The position numbers and the translations under genes are program-made. Below, one piece after another: positions 12,491 to 21,427 of a stretch of 40,995 nt of DNA. Location of the stretch: positions 1 through 40,995 of the forward strand of contig CADWAF010000467.1 of NCBI GenBank assembly GCA_902984215.1. The letters are read 5' to 3'. Under the pieces are notes generated by a model. It had not been told where the DNA came from and made no database searches. It saw only the letters and a program-made list of their open reading frames with translations. The stretch's first letter is position 1, and each line of letters starts with the position of its first letter. Origin of the DNA: Willaertia magna. Its lineage: Eukaryota > Heterolobosea > Eutetramitea > Acrasida > Naegleriidae.

Positions 12491-12912
12491 GATTATTTAC
12501 AACTAATACTACAAGCCTAAAGGAATTATTTCTTTTTTTCTGAGTTTTTTTGATCACACCGTTGTAACAAAAGAACAATTTATACAGAAATTTAAATTCG
12601 CCAGATTTACTAAATTACTTCTAGTGATGCATAACAAGGTCTAATTTGTTCTTGAAAGTATTCTTGGTTAAATCTTTCATTACTGTTTTAATTTTAAACT
12701 ACTTAAAGAAGAATGTTTTTGGTTTTGTTAGACTGGTTCCCAAAGGTCATTTCGTTGTATATAAAGCACAAGTTTACAAGAACTATTGAAAAGAGTTTTG
12801 TTAAGAGCAGGAGTATCTATTGATTACTACATTTCTTTTAAATGATGAAAACACATGATGTTTTTTAACGGAGATGGGATTGTTACTCCTGTGAAAATTC
12901 AAGAATTAAAAA
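12491..12912. other. Divergent intergenic region between ACSS3 and the C39-like peptidase
   Basis: 422 nt without a convincing gene, serving both divergent neighbours. A TATATAAAG box lies at 12758-12766. Two very short upstream ORFs, 12842-12868 (8 codons plus stop) and 12874-12894 (6 codons plus stop), precede the peptidase ATG. I see no RNA gene or repeat. Confidence 0.6.
12758..12766 (+). promoter_or_regulatory. Candidate TATA box of the C39-like peptidase gene
   Basis: TATATAAAG stands in a locally less AT-rich stretch, about 150 nt upstream of the ATG at 12913. It is a consensus match only. In so AT-rich a genome a chance match is quite possible. Confidence 0.3.
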
Positions 12913-14130
12913 ATGCATTTAAAGACACTTTGTATTTCATTGATTTTAATTTCAATTATCACTTTAGGTGTTGCATTGAATTTAAAACCAAAGAAGAATA
13001 ATAACAAAGGAACTACAACTCATATTATACCTGTACCATACTATGACCAAATAACGGGATATAGCTGTGGTGATGGTTCATTAAATATGGTTTTGGGTTA
13101 TTATAATGAACAACAAAAATTAAAACAACCATTTGACCAACGTGCTATTATTGATGTTGCAAGAACTTCCAATCACACAGGTACCTATAGTTTAGATGTT
13201 GTCAGAACTGCAAGATTTTCACCACTTAGCTCAACACCATCAGTTCCAAATCAACAATTCTATATTCAATACCCACAACAAGCACCAAGTAATGGTTGGT
13301 TCGGAAATCCATCAAATTCATCTTCTCTTATCCCAGTTAATTTATTCCAACATGTTGGTTTATTAACTGCACATTTTCCAGAAAGAAATAGTATGTCACC
13401 ATGTAGTAAAAGAGATAATGGTGATTCATATTGTTGGACTGATATTTTAGTTAATCAATTTTTAAAGAACAATATTCCTGTAATTTGTTTAATGAACTTT
13501 AGAATTGATTCAGGTGGTCACTTTAGAGTCGCTGTTGGATATGAATCTGATGAAAATGATAAAGTTACAAGAATTATAATGTTAGATCCATATGATAGAA
13601 ATGGTAATCCAACAACCGCAAATTATACAGTTGATGAATTTTGTCAATATTGGCAACATTATGAACCATATGATGACACAAATTGTTTCAAACCATATTT
13701 TGGTGTTGCTGTTTATCCTTTATCAATTGATGTTGTTGAAAAAGTTACAACTTCATTATCTTTTACAATTCGTGTAAATAATCCATGTGTTTTCCCACCT
13801 TCAAAATCAAATAATTTATTAACAAATTTATTAAATGTAATGGTTGAGATTCATGTATTAGGTGAAGAGAATGTAAAAACTGGTGAATCACCAATCCTTA
13901 AGATAGTTTCTCTTCCATTAAGTAATTCTTTACCATCATGTAAAACTGAAATGGTAAATTGGGGATTACCAATGGATTTAATAGATGATGCAAAATATAT
14001 TAAAGTAATTGCTAAGGGTTTAGTTTGTGATAAAGTAGGAGCAGCTCAATACAATGGAAATAACTTTAGCCCTGCCTATTCTTATTGCGACTATGTAGGA
14101 GGTGTTGTCTTACATGAATTAGACAATTAA
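12913..14130 (+). CDS. Secreted C39-like (papain-fold) peptidase
   Basis: 405 residues, single exon. A clear signal peptide (residues 1-22, LCISLILISIITLGVAL) is followed by a Lys/Asn linker. The catalytic domain begins at IPVPYYDQITGYSCGDG, with the presumed nucleophile Cys52 and Gln46 in the expected place for an oxyanion Gln. The histidine is in SGGHFRVAVGY and the third residue in MLDPYD. That Cys-His-Asp order is the Peptidase_C39_2/C39-like pattern. Two pairs of Cys (SPCSKRDNGDSYC and the EFC...NCF region) suggest disulfides after export. The last ~150 residues look like a separate beta-rich domain with no recognised family. The function is probably digestive or defensive proteolysis in phagosomes or outside the cell (inference). 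Upstream short ORFs may limit its translation. Confidence 0.68.
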   Translation: MHLKTLCISLILISIITLGVALNLKPKKNNNKGTTTHIIPVPYYDQITGYSCGDGSLNMVLGYYNEQQKLKQPFDQRAIIDVARTSNHTGTYSLDVVRTARFSPLSSTPSVPNQQFYIQYPQQAPSNGWFGNPSNSSSLIPVNLFQHVGLLTAHFPERNSMSPCSKRDNGDSYCWTDILVNQFLKNNIPVICLMNFRIDSGGHFRVAVGYESDENDKVTRIIMLDPYDRNGNPTTANYTVDEFCQYWQHYEPYDDTNCFKPYFGVAVYPLSIDVVEKVTTSLSFTIRVNNPCVFPPSKSNNLLTNLLNVMVEIHVLGEENVKTGESPILKIVSLPLSNSLPSCKTEMVNWGLPMDLIDDAKYIKVIAKGLVCDKVGAAQYNGNNFSPAYSYCDYVGGVVLHELDN

Positions 14131-14197
14131 ATAAACTTTCTGTTGTAATGTTAAATATTTAAATTAAATTTCATCAACAAACTTGAAGTGAAAAAAA

Positions 14198-14656
14198 ATG
14201 CCGCCAAAACAATTCAAGAAATCATTTGCAGCTCAAGGAAAGTTAGAACAACAACGTAAAATAGAAAGTATTAGAGAAAGAGAATTACATTTAAAAGCAA
14301 AGACTTATATTGATCATTTAGTTAAAGATTTTATATTAAAAACAATAGTTTTTGAAAATAAAGATCAATTACCTAATGTTTCCGATATGAAAGAAATTTT
14401 ACTTCAATCAATTAAACAACAAGAACAAGTCACTGTTTCTTCACATTTAAAAACAAATACAATATATTCTGAAATAGAAAGATATATAGATGATTATTCT
14501 AAATATCTATTAGAAGTAATGGCCAATGAAATAAGCAAAGAAAGAGAAATTATACCTCAAATTGAATTTAATATAGATCAAGTTATTCCAATAGAAAAGG
14601 GAGATATAAATAATTTTGAAAATAACTTTACAATAGATATTGAGGCTTTACTTTAA
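14198..14656 (+). CDS. Small protein of unknown function
   Basis: 152 residues. Its ATG follows a run of A, 67 nt after the peptidase stop on the same strand. I do not recognise it. The first ~15 residues are basic (PPKQFKKSF). Residues ~18-55 are charged and probably helical (KLEQQRKIESIRERELHLKA). The middle is Gln/Glu rich and the C-terminus is acidic and hydrophobic (IDIEALL). It has no signal peptide, membrane segment, cysteine motif or repeats. The codon bias (TTA, ATA, AAA) matches the neighbours, which supports a real gene. Composition suggests a small helical adaptor or chromatin/RNA protein, but no function can be assigned. Confidence 0.7.
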   Translation: MPPKQFKKSFAAQGKLEQQRKIESIRERELHLKAKTYIDHLVKDFILKTIVFENKDQLPNVSDMKEILLQSIKQQEQVTVSSHLKTNTIYSEIERYIDDYSKYLLEVMANEISKEREIIPQIEFNIDQVIPIEKGDINNFENNFTIDIEALL

Positions 14657-15281
14657 AGTTTTTACAATTTTTGAAATGATTTTGTATACAAAATAAAATT
14701 AGCACGTTCCTTATTTACTTTTAAGACATCCAATCCATATTGAGGTTTATTTTAAAATAAACTCCATACGGACATTGTCATGGATTAGAAACATCACTAT
14801 GAAAAGACTTCAAGTGTGGCAATTAACATTGTGCTTTCTGTCAACTGGCATTCCTTTTGGTTGTTTGCTACATCAACTGTATTCTACCTTTAAAAAAGAA
14901 TCAACACCACATCACATATAAAACACAACTTGCGTTTGGATTACACTTCTTTTACCTTTAATAAAAAGAATAGAAACATTTTATCTTCAAGATTTATAGA
15001 TACCATTTGAGAATCACCATTAGTTTACTAATAAATATTAGACTGCACTAGTCCCCCTACACACATTTTAAAATCTTTATACCATTAAAGAAAAGTAACT
15101 AATTATTACTGATTCATAAAAGACAATTATCTTTTCAAACTTGTACAAAAATTCAAATAAGTGCCAACACTATCTTCCGGTATTCAAATATCTCGCAACA
15201 TTAGCAAGGCTTTTTAAACTTTAAAAAAAAAAACAATTAAATACCTAAAGCGTGACCTTTTTTTCTATTAACAATAACAAA
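14657..15281. other. Long intergenic region with one small candidate ORF
   Basis: 625 nt, the largest gene-free stretch here. It is visibly richer in C than the flanking DNA. It holds a 40-codon ATG ORF (14799-14921) described separately. I find no tRNA, recognisable snRNA or long repeat. The last ~60 nt are A/T rich and presumably form the 5' leader of the gene at 15282. Confidence 0.6.
14799..14921 (+). CDS. Candidate 40-residue small ORF
   Basis: An ATG ORF of 40 codons plus TAA. It starts MKRLQVWQLTL, continues with a hydrophobic stretch (CFLSTGIPFGCLLH), and ends with a polar tail rich in Lys, Ser and His. This looks like a short membrane or secreted peptide. Its codons (GTG, CTG, GGC, TTG) are less AT-biased than in neighbouring genes, so it is either unusual or not coding. 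Transcription is unknown. Confidence 0.2.
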   Translation: MKRLQVWQLTLCFLSTGIPFGCLLHQLYSTFKKESTPHHI

Positions 15282-16070
15282 ATGGCCTCTTTGCTAAGTA
15301 AAAAGTCACCAACAAACTCTATCATTATTGATATAAAGAAAGATGTTGATATGAGGTCTTTTGTTGATAGTAAAAGTTTAGTAAAACATTTGAGTACATT
15401 TAAATACTTTATGCATTATCAATCGGCAAGAAATCAATTAAAACAATATGTTAAAGAATTGCATAAAGAAGAACAATTTGAATTTATAGAAAGAATAGAA
15501 AAAGAATTAATAGAGAATAGAGTTAACACCTATTCTTCACTTTTGAATTTTATAAACATTTTAGAGAAAGACTTTTTAACAGAGTCAAGTAATCAACAAG
15601 TTAATGTAAAGGCTAATTATATAAAGCAATTACGTAAACTAAAAGAAGATAAGAAACAAGAGAATAGAGATGAATTAATGCAATGGCTTGTATCTATCTA
15701 TACAGAAATACTTTTCCAATTAAAATATGAAGTCTTCAAGGTTTTTAAAAGAACGGAAGAATTTCAATTGTGGGTTTTAGATAAGATTATTGCTTTCTCT
15801 ACATTTCAAGAAAAGGTTTTGAATGCTTCAATATCTGTAAGTGAGTTTTTAGAGGTAAATGAATTATGTGAATATGTAAAGTTATTTAAGAAAAAGAAAT
15901 TGATTGAACTCTGGCAATTGAAAGGCTACGATCAAAATCAATTTAAAGAGCTGGGTATTACGAAGATTGGTCACCAGAAGAAGTTAGCAAGAATTGTTAA
16001 ACAATACTTTACTGCTTTGGAAGAATATGTGGCTCCAAGCAATGCAGTCACATGTCAAAAGACAAATTAA
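15282..16070 (+). CDS. Probable RGS-like plus SAM domain protein
   Basis: 262 residues from the first ATG (15282). A GTG-started frame 30 nt earlier is ignored. The C-terminal SAM domain at about residues 186-245 is clear: a five-helix pattern with LCEYVKLF, LWQLKGYDQNQFKELGI and KIGHQKKLARIV. SAM domains oligomerise or bind partners. The preceding ~140 residues (about 27-166) are all helical and resemble a diverged RGS domain. They have an F-body start (LSTFKYFMHYQ), a central VNV, and a final block (ILFQLKYEVFKVFKRTEEFQLWV) like the last RGS helices, which speed GTP hydrolysis by G-alpha. The RGS call is tentative and the SAM call firm. No membrane or signal segment is seen. Confidence 0.7.
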   Translation: MASLLSKKSPTNSIIIDIKKDVDMRSFVDSKSLVKHLSTFKYFMHYQSARNQLKQYVKELHKEEQFEFIERIEKELIENRVNTYSSLLNFINILEKDFLTESSNQQVNVKANYIKQLRKLKEDKKQENRDELMQWLVSIYTEILFQLKYEVFKVFKRTEEFQLWVLDKIIAFSTFQEKVLNASISVSEFLEVNELCEYVKLFKKKKLIELWQLKGYDQNQFKELGITKIGHQKKLARIVKQYFTALEEYVAPSNAVTCQKTN

Positions 16071-16174
16071 TTATTCAAACCCACCTCATTTAATGTTTCT
16101 AATTCCTAATTGCCTTTAATAAAAATATAGTTTTAATAATTTATAATTTTCAAAGATTACATTAAAAATACAAT

Positions 16175-19100
16175 TTAAAGTGTTCTGAAAGGATTTTCAT
16201 CAGAGTAATTAATTGCATTTTCCTTTTCGCCTGCATTATTATCATCAACATTAATATACTTTCCTTTTACAATCTTTCTCTTTAAATAGAAATAAATACC
16301 AACAATTACACCAATATTTATACCAATAAATATTAAAATACCAAAAACTAAACCAACAACCCAAACATTTGATTGTGTTGGAACTTCACAACTTTCATAA
16401 ACAACTGTATTTGTTAAATCTTGTCCAAAAGCACATTTATGTTCAATATCATTCTTTCTAATATAATGAACTATTCTTTGTTTTGTGTTTGTATTACATT
16501 CACCTTCAACTCTGTCAAAATCAATTGGATAACCTTTACAAATTGGACATGAATAAACTGAATAGATATTTCCTTCAAAATTACAACTGTCAATTTGTTT
16601 AATTTCTGGATAAGTATTTAAATTTGAATAATCAATATTACAAATAGTATTTAATTTAAATGATGTTGATTCATAGTTTTGTGTTACATTATTGTAACAA
16701 TTATTTTTATAATTTTTAAATGTTAATGTTAAACCAATATTTGAATTATCTTTTAATAAATCAATAGATAAAGAATTACCTAAATCAACTATTTGATTAT
16801 TTTGTTGTTGTAAACAAACAAATGATCCAGGTGGACAAACATCACCATCTGTTGGTTCCTTAATATTTTCTAAAATATATTCTCTCTTATTTAATTCTCT
16901 CTTATTATTACCACCACTATTACAAATATTAAAAAAGAAATTTCTATTCTTAACATTTGTTCCAACAAATCCATCATTGTAATGATATAAATAATCATTT
17001 AATTTACCAAAATTAAAATCTTTAACACTATTCCCAATTGAAACATTATTCATTGTACAAACATTATTTTGCCAAGAACAAAATGATGAACCTTCTGTTG
17101 AAATCATTCCAGCTCCACAATTATAACATTTAGGGCTTGCTCTGTAGGAGAAGGTATTTACTGGACAGGTTTCACATTTTACACTTGCATCTGAAGAAGC
17201 AGTACCTGGGTCACAGTCTGTACATTTATCTATTGATGGTTGGGTTCCTGCTTTACATGTGTCACATTCAAAAGAACCACCTATATTTAATGTTCCAATG
17301 ATTTCAATAGATTTAATTAATACTCTATTACATGAATAAGAATCAGTTTTGGAAAGTCTTTCATTTGTTGTAAATAATAAATTTAAAGTAGCAATTGTTT
17401 GTTGGTGTCCTTGTAATGGAATATCTAAAATAGTAAAATCTTGATCTTGTAAAGTAGATAAATCTTTACAACCACTACATTGTAAATTATTTGTTAAAAT
17501 ATCATTTAAAAATACATCAAATTTGGTATCATATGACATTTGACAAGACATTGCATACTTTAATCTTATATAACTAGCTTTACTATTAATATCTAATTGA
17601 ATGCTTGTCAAATTCCCAAAATACATTGATACCTGTGAAGCACCATTCGCAACACCAGAATCTAATCCATTAACACCTAAATCTCTCCAACCATTTGTAC
17701 TACATTCACCAATACATGTATTTTCAAGTGGAATATTATTCATTATTTGTGGGATTGTTGTTCCAGATTTTGAGTCATATAAAATAAAGTTCTTTGTTGT
17801 AGAGATTTGGTTAGCATTACAAGGTAAACAGGAGGTACCATCAGAACTAAATTTACCTGGTTCACAATAATTACAACTTTCACCTACTGGATTGGTGATA
17901 GATGGCGTTTGACCTTTTCTACATTGTAAACTTCCTGAGCATGGAATAATTTCTGTATTTGGTAGAATTGCACTGTCACTTCTGTCACTATTACAAATTT
18001 TAGGTTCAACCCAGAAATATTCTTTTCTTCTTTTCCATTCATTAGCGATTAATTCACAATTAGATGCATATCTATATGAATAGTCAGATGTCAAACATGG
18101 AGTGTCATCAATCAAACAAGTAATTGCACCAGTTGAACTTTTCTTACCATCTGGACATACTTTACAAATAGACAAACCTTCTTCATCAGCATAAGTATTA
18201 ACTGGGCAAGGAGAGCATGGTACAGTACCATTTGAATAACTACCTTTTGGACATTTTGTGCAACTTAATTGATTAGAAGAATCTGCAATTTCACCTTCAA
18301 TTTCAATACTTCTGATTTTAGCCTTGTCACTACCTTGTGAAACCATAAAATCTTTTAAAATTATAAATATTTAAATAAAATTAAAAATACATACCTTTTG
18401 TATAGGTCCATTGTAAAATCTTTTTACCTGCTTTTGGAATTGAAATTTTAACTTTTTCCCAACTTAATTTATCTTTCTTTAAAGAAAAATAAGAAACACC
18501 ATCAACTAAGAAACTAAATGTTTCATAACTATCTTCTGCATCATAAATATATTCAAATGAAACAAAAGCTTTTTCTTTAAAAACTGCTTCTTCACTAAAA
18601 TATGCTTCTAATTGTAAAGTTGTAACAACACTTTGGTAATTAAAATTATTTCCACTTGTGATGATATCTCCTTCGATTTGCCATTTTGAACAACGTTTTT
18701 GTGAGTTAGTTGCTGTACAAAAAGTTGTCATACCATATGGTAAGTTTGTAAAACCAGAACTGTTAATATATTTACTAAAATTTTCATAGATAATGGTTCC
18801 ACTTGTTTTTGTAGTATAACTTCCAGCTTGACATGGTTGACAGGTTTGAGTGTTGACATCTAAATATTTTCCATCAGTACAATCCATTTCACATGGTATT
18901 CCACTAACAGGTGGAGGTACTTCTAATCCAGTACAAACTGCAGGTGGATTTAAATAATAAAATAAACTTTTAGTATTTGTTATTGGATCACAAACAGTAA
19001 AGCTATAACTTAAATCCTTTTCTTTAACACAAGGACAACCAACTGAAATGGTATTACTGACATTTGTATAACCAATTTGATAATTTATATATTTATATAC

Positions 19101-19241
19101 TCCACAAGTAGCATCTTCACATTGAAAGAAAGAATTAACATTTGCCGGACAAGTTAATACATCAGTAAAACAGTCGACAAATGAAATACAAAGTAAAAAG
19201 CAAAGAAGAAAACAGAATGTGAATTTAATTTGTTGTGACAT
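16175..19241 (-). CDS. ELAPOR1: ELAPOR-like cysteine-rich transmembrane glycoprotein, two exons
   Basis: Minus-strand exons 19241-18395 and 18351-16175. The intron 18394-18352 (43 nt) starts GTATGT and ends AAAAG, and the join gives 1007 residues, very near the ~1000 of ELAPOR1/2. A signal peptide (FTFCFLLCFLLCISFVDC) leads a lumenal part with repeated GCC2/GCC3-type modules (CPKGSYSNGTVPCSPCPVN..., CPVNTFSYRASPKCYNCGAG). Between about residues 690 and 900 lies an MRH-like (mannose-6-phosphate receptor homology) domain with FFFNICNSGG. One transmembrane helix (about 945-972) precedes a 35-residue cytosolic tail. The tail ends near an NPF motif (1002-1004), a known EH-domain ligand in endocytosis. 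ELAPORs act in trans-Golgi to endosome/lysosome traffic. The start is the first ATG, 12 nt inside a TTG-opened frame. Confidence 0.85.
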
Positions 19242-19473
19242 TTTTTTGGCCAAATTTTTCCAGTTTCTGCATTTCTAAGGCATATCTCAATAAAATTTAT
19301 ACTATTCTGTTCAATTAAAGCGTGTTACCATCAGCACCAAAATTTTCTTCATAATCAAAGAAAATTAGTAATTGGAAAGTGGGTGGAACAAATAACGCCA
19401 ACAAAACAAAGGAGCAACGAAAAAAGCCATAATAATTCTATAACTACATTGATGAAACCATCTTTTCCGAGCA

Positions 19474-19556
19474 GGTCAGGTGGCGGAGTGGTCAAACGCG
19501 TTAGACTTAAGATCTAATCCCGCATGGGTTCGTGGGTTCAAATCCCACCCTGACCA
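19474..19556 (+). tRNA. tRNA-Leu (anticodon UAA)
   Basis: 83 nt including the discriminator base, with no intron and no encoded CCA. The 7-bp acceptor stem pairs GGTCAGG with CCTGACC, and the discriminator is A. The D arm holds the A box (TGGCGGAGTGG). The anticodon stem is TTAGA/TCTAA around loop CTTAAGA, so the anticodon TAA is at 19508-19510. A long variable arm (CCC-GCAT-GGG) marks a class II tRNA. The T arm GTGGG/CCCAC carries loop TTCAAAT and the B box at 19535-19545. It decodes UUA, by far the commonest leucine codon here. Confidence 0.96.
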
Positions 19557-19561
19557 GTACG

Positions 19562-19565
19562 TTTT
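19562..19565 (+). terminator. Pol III oligo-T terminator
   Basis: Four T residues start 6 nt after the tRNA 3' end, followed by another TTTT at 19571-19574. That is the expected position for Pol III termination. Confidence 0.6.
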
Positions 19566-19633
19566 ATCTATTTTGTTATGTTTGGTGATGGATGTGTTGC
19601 CTTTAGTTCCAAACTAAACAATCATATGAAAAA

Positions 19634-21256
19634 ATGCCAAACCCGATGCGGGAAACATCAAAAGAAAAAGTAAGAAACAAGAAAGAAGAAATAAAAGATG
19701 GAAAGAAAAATGATGAAACATTATTTAAAATAGTAAATGTATTTCAACAATTAAAAGATAAATCAATTCAAATTTTACAACACCAATGGAAATTATTTTC
19801 ACATTCTTCCTCTAATCATCATTCTTTAAGAAAAGAAGAACAAGATGATGACGAAGGCTTAATAACACCACCATACACAATATTAAGATATGATGAATAC
19901 GGTAAATTTATTCCACTACTTCAATTAGAAAATTATTTAAATAAACGTTTAATGAACCAAGAAATTGCAATTAAAACAATTTGTTATTGTTTATTACGTC
20001 AATCCACTATTTGGTCTTATCAACAGTCATTATTAATTAACAAATTAAATAATAAATTACCATTAAGTTTATTCTTTATTGGACCTATTGGTAGTGGAAA
20101 ATTATATTTGTCAAAATTAATTGCAAACTCACAAGGTAGACCACATGTATTAATAGATTTAAAATATTTTACAAAAGAAAATGATTTAAATAATTTTGTA
20201 CAATTTACAGATGAATATCGTTATAAAAAACCAAAAAATTATTTATTAGGTCAATTAAATTGTATTTTAGAACAAGCACCAAATGCTATTATAGTTTTAA
20301 ATAATTTAGAATTTGCTCATCCTGTCATCTTTCAATTTTTACATCAATTATTTAGAACTGGATTTATTTCTGAACAAAAAGTTTATAAACCAACTACTTC
20401 TAAAGAAAATATAGAAATGACAGCAAAAATCAATGAAAATAATGATACAATAATAGAGCAACAGCAAGAGAAACAATTAGTTCAAATAATAGATGCTAGT
20501 CAAGCTATATTTATTTGTGTAACTGCGATAGATGACCAATTTGTTAAAACAATATTATCAAGTGGGTCTAATGATATTTTAAAGAAATTTAATAATAAAG
20601 AAAGAAAAGAAGAAGATAATAATAACTTTTCTTCTTATCAATATCTATTAGAACAACGAGAAGATGATGAACTACCGTTAGAAGAAGATAATTTATATCC
20701 AATACAACAAAAGAGGAAAAAGAAATCTACACTTTTTGATAATTTAACAAATCAATATTCAACTTTAGATGCTTTAGATAGAGTAATTGAATTTAGATTT
20801 CAAGTAACACCTTTATTAGTTCAACATTTAAATAATAGCTGTCAACAACAGTCAAATCAACAACAAGAACCTAAATGTTTTGAATCATTTATCCATCAAT
20901 TTAATGCTATCATACCATTCTTTGCATTTACAGATATTGAACTATGTAACCAAATAATGATACAATTAAGATCATTTAAAAGTTTCGCATTTGAACAAAA
21001 ACATTTCTTATTAACATGGTCAGAAGATGTTATCATTTGGTTAATGAAAAGATATAGACCTTCAATACATTTAACTGGATTATTAGAGAATCATGTTTTA
21101 ACACCATTAGCTGCAGCAGATCATTTATTTAAAAGAAATGATCATATACATTTAGATGTTTCAATTGAATTTGATAAAATAATTGTAAATGTTTTAAATA
21201 GAAGAAATGATTTAAATTTAAATAGAAGTTTATCATTGGTACAATCGAAATTATAA
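19634..21256 (+). CDS. ClpB/Hsp104 D2-like AAA+ protein with degenerate ATPase motifs
   Basis: 540 residues, single exon. Residues ~1-80 are charged and probably disordered. The AAA+ core runs from about residue 90. NKRLMNQEIAIKTI matches the 'GQdeAv' opening of ClpB D2 and torsins. The Walker A is GPIGSGKL (150-157), with Leu157 where Thr/Ser is normally required. A segment like 'KPPGYvGyeeGGQLt' is read as KKPKNYLLGQL. The Walker B is IIVLNNLE (219-226), with Asn223-Asn224 instead of Asp-Glu. FAHPVIFQFLHQLF follows, as 'KAHPdVfn.LLQ.l' does in ClpB. A Gln/Glu/Lys-rich insert (~255-375) separates this from a D2-like small domain (PSIHLTGLLENHV). It is probably an ATPase-dead scaffold or regulatory relative. 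A torsin origin is the alternative, but no signal peptide is present. Confidence 0.68.
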   Translation: MPNPMRETSKEKVRNKKEEIKDGKKNDETLFKIVNVFQQLKDKSIQILQHQWKLFSHSSSNHHSLRKEEQDDDEGLITPPYTILRYDEYGKFIPLLQLENYLNKRLMNQEIAIKTICYCLLRQSTIWSYQQSLLINKLNNKLPLSLFFIGPIGSGKLYLSKLIANSQGRPHVLIDLKYFTKENDLNNFVQFTDEYRYKKPKNYLLGQLNCILEQAPNAIIVLNNLEFAHPVIFQFLHQLFRTGFISEQKVYKPTTSKENIEMTAKINENNDTIIEQQQEKQLVQIIDASQAIFICVTAIDDQFVKTILSSGSNDILKKFNNKERKEEDNNNFSSYQYLLEQREDDELPLEEDNLYPIQQKRKKKSTLFDNLTNQYSTLDALDRVIEFRFQVTPLLVQHLNNSCQQQSNQQQEPKCFESFIHQFNAIIPFFAFTDIELCNQIMIQLRSFKSFAFEQKHFLLTWSEDVIIWLMKRYRPSIHLTGLLENHVLTPLAAADHLFKRNDHIHLDVSIEFDKIIVNVLNRRNDLNLNRSLSLVQSKL

Positions 21257-21393
21257 AAATATATTTACTATATTATAATGGCGCTATTTTAATAACCTTT
21301 TATATCCATTGTGAGAAGATGGAACTTGAAGTTCCCTGGTTCATCCTTCATGCACCCTTTACATTGGTATTTGTTCAGGAATATAAATGAAAG

Positions 21394-21415
21394 ATGACGT
21401 AATTCATTATGTCAT
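21394..21415. promoter_or_regulatory. Imperfect TGACGTAA-type palindrome upstream of the F-box gene
   Basis: The arms ATGACGTAA and TTATGTCAT pair imperfectly (9 of 11 positions over the whole 22 nt). The left arm holds TGACGTAA, the classical CRE/bZIP half-site pair. It ends 12 nt before the ATG at 21428, so it could be a promoter element or lie in the 5' leader. Confidence 0.3.
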
Positions 21416-21427
21416 TTTCAAAAAAAA

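Noticed and set aside
19634..21256. Torsin assignment
   Set aside because: There is no signal peptide or lumenal features, and the segment around GQL...AHPVIF is closer to ClpB D2. Kept only as an alternative.
21321..21335. Heat-shock element in the palindrome GGAACTTGAAGTTCC
   Set aside because: The spacing does not give nGAAnnTTCn units, so it is only a palindrome.
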